From: Heterotrichella gracilis
Taxonomy: Eukaryota > Sar > Xanthophyceae > Tribonematales > Xanthonemataceae
DNA: 61,210 nt
Reading direction: 5' to 3'
NCBI GenBank assembly: GCA_032358255.1
Contig: JAULBX010025442.1
Coordinates: forward strand, 1 to 61,210
The notes below the pieces were generated by a model. That model saw only the letters and a list, made by a program, of their open reading frames with translations, was not told where the DNA came from and ran no database searches. The translations under genes and the position numbers were made by a program. Each line of letters begins with the position of its first letter. Within the stretch, counting starts at the first letter, position 1. Positions 57,901 through 61,210 of this stretch are shown piece by piece.

Positions 57901-60454
57901 CTCCATGTGTGCAAGAACCCAACGCAGCCTGGCTTCAATCACTACTTATTTGAGTCAATAGCTGCGCTTGTTCGCCACAGCTGTGCAGCAGACCCCGGCA
58001 TGGTGGGCGCATGCGAGGAGATGCTGTTTCCGGCATTCCAGATTGTGTTGCAGGAGGATGTCCAGGAGTTTCACCCGTATGTCTTCCAGATTTTTGCTCA
58101 GTTAATTGAAGCGCGCAAGCCGCCACTTCCAGCCATCTACAGCCAGCTGTTCCCGCCATTGCTCTCGCCTACTTTTTGGGAGCGATCAGGCAACGTGCCA
58201 GCGCTGGTGCGCTTGTTGCAGGTGGGATTTGGTGCCGTAGGTCAGGGATTCGCAAGGTTGGGGTAGTGCGCCATTGTAACTCGAGCGCTTTAAGCAACCA
58301 CACATAATAATAATCAGGATGATTATCTGGCGACTTAAATTGTTCTTCATTGTGCCCTGTCAACCCATTTGAGTGAGTCAGTGGACTGAAGGTCATGGAA
58401 GTCAGCACACAACCCTCAAGGTAGGGATTCAAAATAATATGTATTGCCAAAAAATAATACGTAATACCACGTATTTTCATTAAATTCCGATAATACGTGA
58501 AAAATACGTTTAAAAATACGTTAAATAATAAAGTAAATGCATTTAAGCCACAGATAAATTTCCAAGTGCATATTTAGCACAGGAGACACGATACTGATAC
58601 ATGCTGGGCTTACAAGACTTCATGCAACCATTTTGATTACTAAACTGACCGCATATTAATTGAAATATATGTCAATTTCCACCGTATTTTCTATTTTAGG
58701 CAGGTATTGGCCCTTAGACAGTAAAAGTGTGCTGTGTTGAGTCCTAGTTGGTATTTGAGGGTTGCCTGTGATCTTGTGAGAAATTGTTCAGGCCAATGGA
58801 TGGAGTTCTCCTCGTGAAAGGGCAAATATGGTCACTTCAGTGCTATTCGATAACGCATTTTCAGCGTATTTTTTCCACGCAAAAAAAAAAATTGTAATAC
58901 CACGTATTGCGTATCACGTATTACGCATCACGTATTTTGAATCCCTACCTCAAGGTATATTAATTTAAAGTAACCTTGCACCGACCTGCACCCAAAAATG
59001 ACTAATCTTGCAGCCCGCACGGGGGTGGTTAAATTCGGGTTATCTGAAGTCCACGCGCTGTCTTAAGGAGCTGTTTCACTTCATCGGAGGTGAGTTGTCA
59101 GGGTTGGTTGGCACAGGCTTGTAGGAATCATTGCTGATCTGGATGTGCTACTAGAACGGAAGTAATCTACGGCTGATTCTGGCTGTATAGCTGGAATGTG
59201 GGTAACTAACTATATTTTCTTACGTTTGCACACAGGCGTACATCACACGAGCTCCCGAGCTGGTGGTACAAGGTCACCTGCAGGCAGTCCTTGGGGTTTT
59301 CCAGAAGCTGTTGGCGTCCAAAGCTCATGACCATGAAGGGTTCCACATTCTAAACTATCTGCTCATGAATGTGGATTATGCGACACTGGCTCCGTTCATG
59401 CCACAGATATGGAGCCTTTTGTTCAACAGGCTGCAGGCAGCACGGACACCAAAATATGTGCGAGGCTTCCTGGGCTTCTTGTCACGCTTTGTGTGCAAGC
59501 ACGGGGTCAAGCTATTGGCGGACAGCATGAGCCAAATCCAGCCTGACCTGCTGCTCATGATTATACAAAACGTAAGGGTCTACTGTCAACAAAGCCACAC
59601 AAATGGTTCCTGCATGTTTTTTCACCTTCTGCCAACCAAGTGTCATGCCCAAATTCGTGTTGGCCGCTTGCAGGTGTGGCTCCCCAGTATCAGCAGTGTG
59701 AGTGGGCAATACGAGGAGAAGCTGATGGGTGTGGCCGTCATCAGGCTGCTGGTGGAATCTCCCTACCTGCAGGGCCCAGAACAGTCCGATCTGTGGGCCA
59801 AATTGTTGGCTGCACTGCTGCAGCACATTAGCGGCAGCGCAGGGACTGGCAATGGTACGTGCGAGAAATGCCTCATGCACTCCAAAGATTTCCGCGTGCA
59901 TTGCCATCTTCGATAAAATGTCGTGTATTCTTAACGATAGAAGTCATAGACCCCCAACAGTCTTGTGAGCTCGGGTTGGCTCCCTGAATATGACTGTCAA
60001 ATAAATCATGTAAAAATAGAGTTTTCCAGGCTGTAATTCTTGCCTTGGCAAGAGGTAGAAGGTAATGGTATTTCCAATTGCACATCACGGCCTGGTGTCG
60101 GCATGCACAACCACGTGGCCGCAGAACATCATGCTGTGCCGTTGTGCATCACGCCGTTGTCCACTGTACTGATCTGCCGTTGAATTACCTGCAGGCGCTG
60201 AAGAGGAAGATGTGGATGTGGAGGAATACACCGGGTACAGTGCTGCATATGCGAAGCTGCACAACGCTGACAGAACGGAGATGGATCCGCTACCGGAAGT
60301 GCCTGACGTTTGGTCTCATGTGGTGTCCTCCTTGTCAAGCTACTCTGCTGCACATCCTGGCAAAGCAAGTGTATGCATTGCCACACTTGTGGATCAGCCG
60401 GCACAGCAAAAATTGCAACAGTACTGCCAGCAAGCAGGGGTGACAATTGCCTAG
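54947..60454 (+). CDS. CSE1: CSE1 / exportin-2 (importin-alpha re-exporter)
   Basis: Karyopherin-beta family exporter that returns importin-alpha to the cytoplasm with RanGTP. Thirteen exons in phase: 54947-55012, 55089-55163, 55203-55322, 55471-55530, 55602-56015, 56097-56339, 56443-56709, 56816-57214, 57314-57469, 57853-58221, 59236-59571, 59674-59854, 60195-60454; 981 residues, normal for the family. The importin-beta N-terminal domain shows FLQLISESSVPTEIRQAASVNFKNYIK. The Cse1 domain follows (LSEALSIVSTHDFPAKWQTLLP, VLQTANSIFKRYR, FEDxxx-type AFETTLEAWM, EYIRRDTEGSDTDTRRRAASDLVK). The CAS/CSE C-terminal domain follows (FESIAALVRHSC, FHPYVFQIFAQLIE, ERSGNVPALVRLLQAYI). Intron 7 (56710-56815) is GC-AG, and intron 10 carries a hAT-type MITE. 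Confidence 0.96.
58422..58947. mobile_element. hAT-type MITE (526 bp) in CSE1 intron 10
   Basis: Begins TAGGGATTCAAAATA and ends with the exact reverse complement. It is flanked by an 8-bp direct target duplication CCTCAAGG (58414-58421 and 58948-58955). An 8-bp duplication and a 5' TAGGG terminus (YARNG rule) point to the hAT superfamily. Subterminal regions are full of ATACGT/ACGTAT copies in both orientations, the usual hAT transposase-binding arrangement. No transposase is encoded, so it is non-autonomous. It is strongly AT-rich compared with the host gene. Confidence 0.88.
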
Positions 60455-60943
60455 TAGGTTAATGTCATTTGACCATTTCAATCCGAGGTCATTTGTTGCA
60501 AGGCAGCTGTTCTCGAGTTGCGCCCACATTTGACTAATAAATATGCCAGCAGACTGAGTGGTACACGGACAGAGCGTCCAAAGGGGTATGGATTTTTCAC
60601 AAGTACGTACTTACGGCCTCCAATGTAATTGAATTGTCATTGGATACAGAAATTATTATTGTTGTCGGATGACTGGACACTGCATGAAGCCGGGGGAAAA
60701 ACTGGAAAAAGAAAGGAAAAAATGAAGCCGGTTTGTCATGCCATGTTGCAGTACACAGCGACTGTTCGTCTCCAATATGATGGGTCCCACGGAACAGCAA
60801 CCTCTAGTAATGAATTTTATGATGAAAATGGTGTGCTAAGTGCGAAGTTCGCAAAAACATAATAAAAATACTACTACTACTAGTAATAAAAACAACCTTG
60901 GCTTTGCAAGAATAGCCAACACGCAATGAGCCCACAGGGCCAC
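60455..60943. other. CSE1 3' flank, no recognised gene
   Basis: 3' UTR and spacer. An A/T-rich tract (AATAAAAATACTACTACTAC and following) lies at 60860-60895, just before the terminal repeat. Confidence 0.45.
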
Positions 60944-61210
60944 CATGCCGCATGCGAGCACAGACCTGCCCCACCCTCGCCTGCCCTTCCCCCATGCGCC
61001 TGGTCCTGGCAGGCCACGCCGCCATCCCACCGCATGCACGCGCGCTGTGTGCGGCCATCCACCTGGCCCCTGAGCCCTCCAGGGCCACACAAGTGGCGCT
61101 CCCATGCCGCATGCGAGCACAGAGCCTGCCACACCCTCGCCTGCCCTTCCCCCATGCGCCTGGTCCTGGCAGGCCACGCCGCCATCCCACCGCATGCACG
61201 CGCGCTGTGT
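60944..61210. repeat. 159-bp tandem repeat, truncated by the window edge
   Basis: A 159-bp unit starting CATGCCGCATGCGAGCACAG at 60944 recurs at 61103 with only a few differences and runs off the window, so at least 1.7 copies are present. GC-rich, with imperfect open frames on the minus strand. May be the start of a satellite or minisatellite array. Confidence 0.85.

Overview
The window looks like nuclear DNA of a chlorophyll-b-containing, probably flagellate green alga (Chlorophyta). Its genes are split by many short GT-AG introns, with a few GC-AG introns. Exons are GC-rich and noncoding DNA is more AT-rich and littered with TGCATGCA-type palindromes. Lineage markers are a NYC1-type chlorophyll b reductase, a chloroplast Toc64 receptor, a chloroplast CBSX protein, and two axonemal genes (RSP16/DNAJB13 and a DRC9-like protein). 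There is no bacterial operon structure, rRNA, CRISPR or recognisable tRNA. I cannot name the species.

Layout, left to right: Mpv17/PMP22-family membrane protein (-); RSP16/DNAJB13 (+); NYC1-like reductase (-); CBSX (+); F-box-like/LRR protein with a C-terminal membrane hairpin (+); XYPPX/CYSTM protein (+); DRC9/IQCG-like protein (+); ChrR-type bicupin (-); second F-box-like/LRR protein (+); small unidentified coiled-coil protein (-); three-domain ALKBH8 (+); a doubtful membrane-protein ORF (-); dCMP deaminase (+); an N-myristoylation-motif SnRK2-like pseudokinase (-); Toc64 (+); gamma-COP (-); CSE1/exportin-2 (+); and the start of a 159-bp tandem repeat at the right edge.

Exon models were made by hand from protein-family similarity plus splice sites and checked for reading phase. 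They are complete from start to stop for CBSX, CYSTM, the second F-box/LRR gene, the coiled-coil gene, ALKBH8, dCMP deaminase, the pseudokinase, Toc64, gamma-COP and CSE1. The 5' ends of NYC1, DRC9, the bicupin and the first F-box/LRR gene, and the 3' end of Mpv17, are unresolved. RSP16 carries an apparent one-base frameshift.

Most genes are unrelated housekeeping genes arranged head-to-head (gamma-COP/CSE1 and coiled-coil/ALKBH8, each about 580 bp apart) or tail-to-tail (RSP16/NYC1, 50 bp apart). Linked functions include plastid biology (NYC1, CBSX, Toc64), flagellar motility (RSP16, DRC9) and traffic/transport (gamma-COP, CSE1).

The most notable items are: the pseudokinase, in which every catalytic signature is lost; the catalytic Tyr-to-His change in the chlorophyll b reductase; the fused RRM-AlkB-methyltransferase ALKBH8; an intronic hAT-type MITE with an 8-bp target-site duplication; three other long intronic inverted repeats; and recurrent GC-AG introns.
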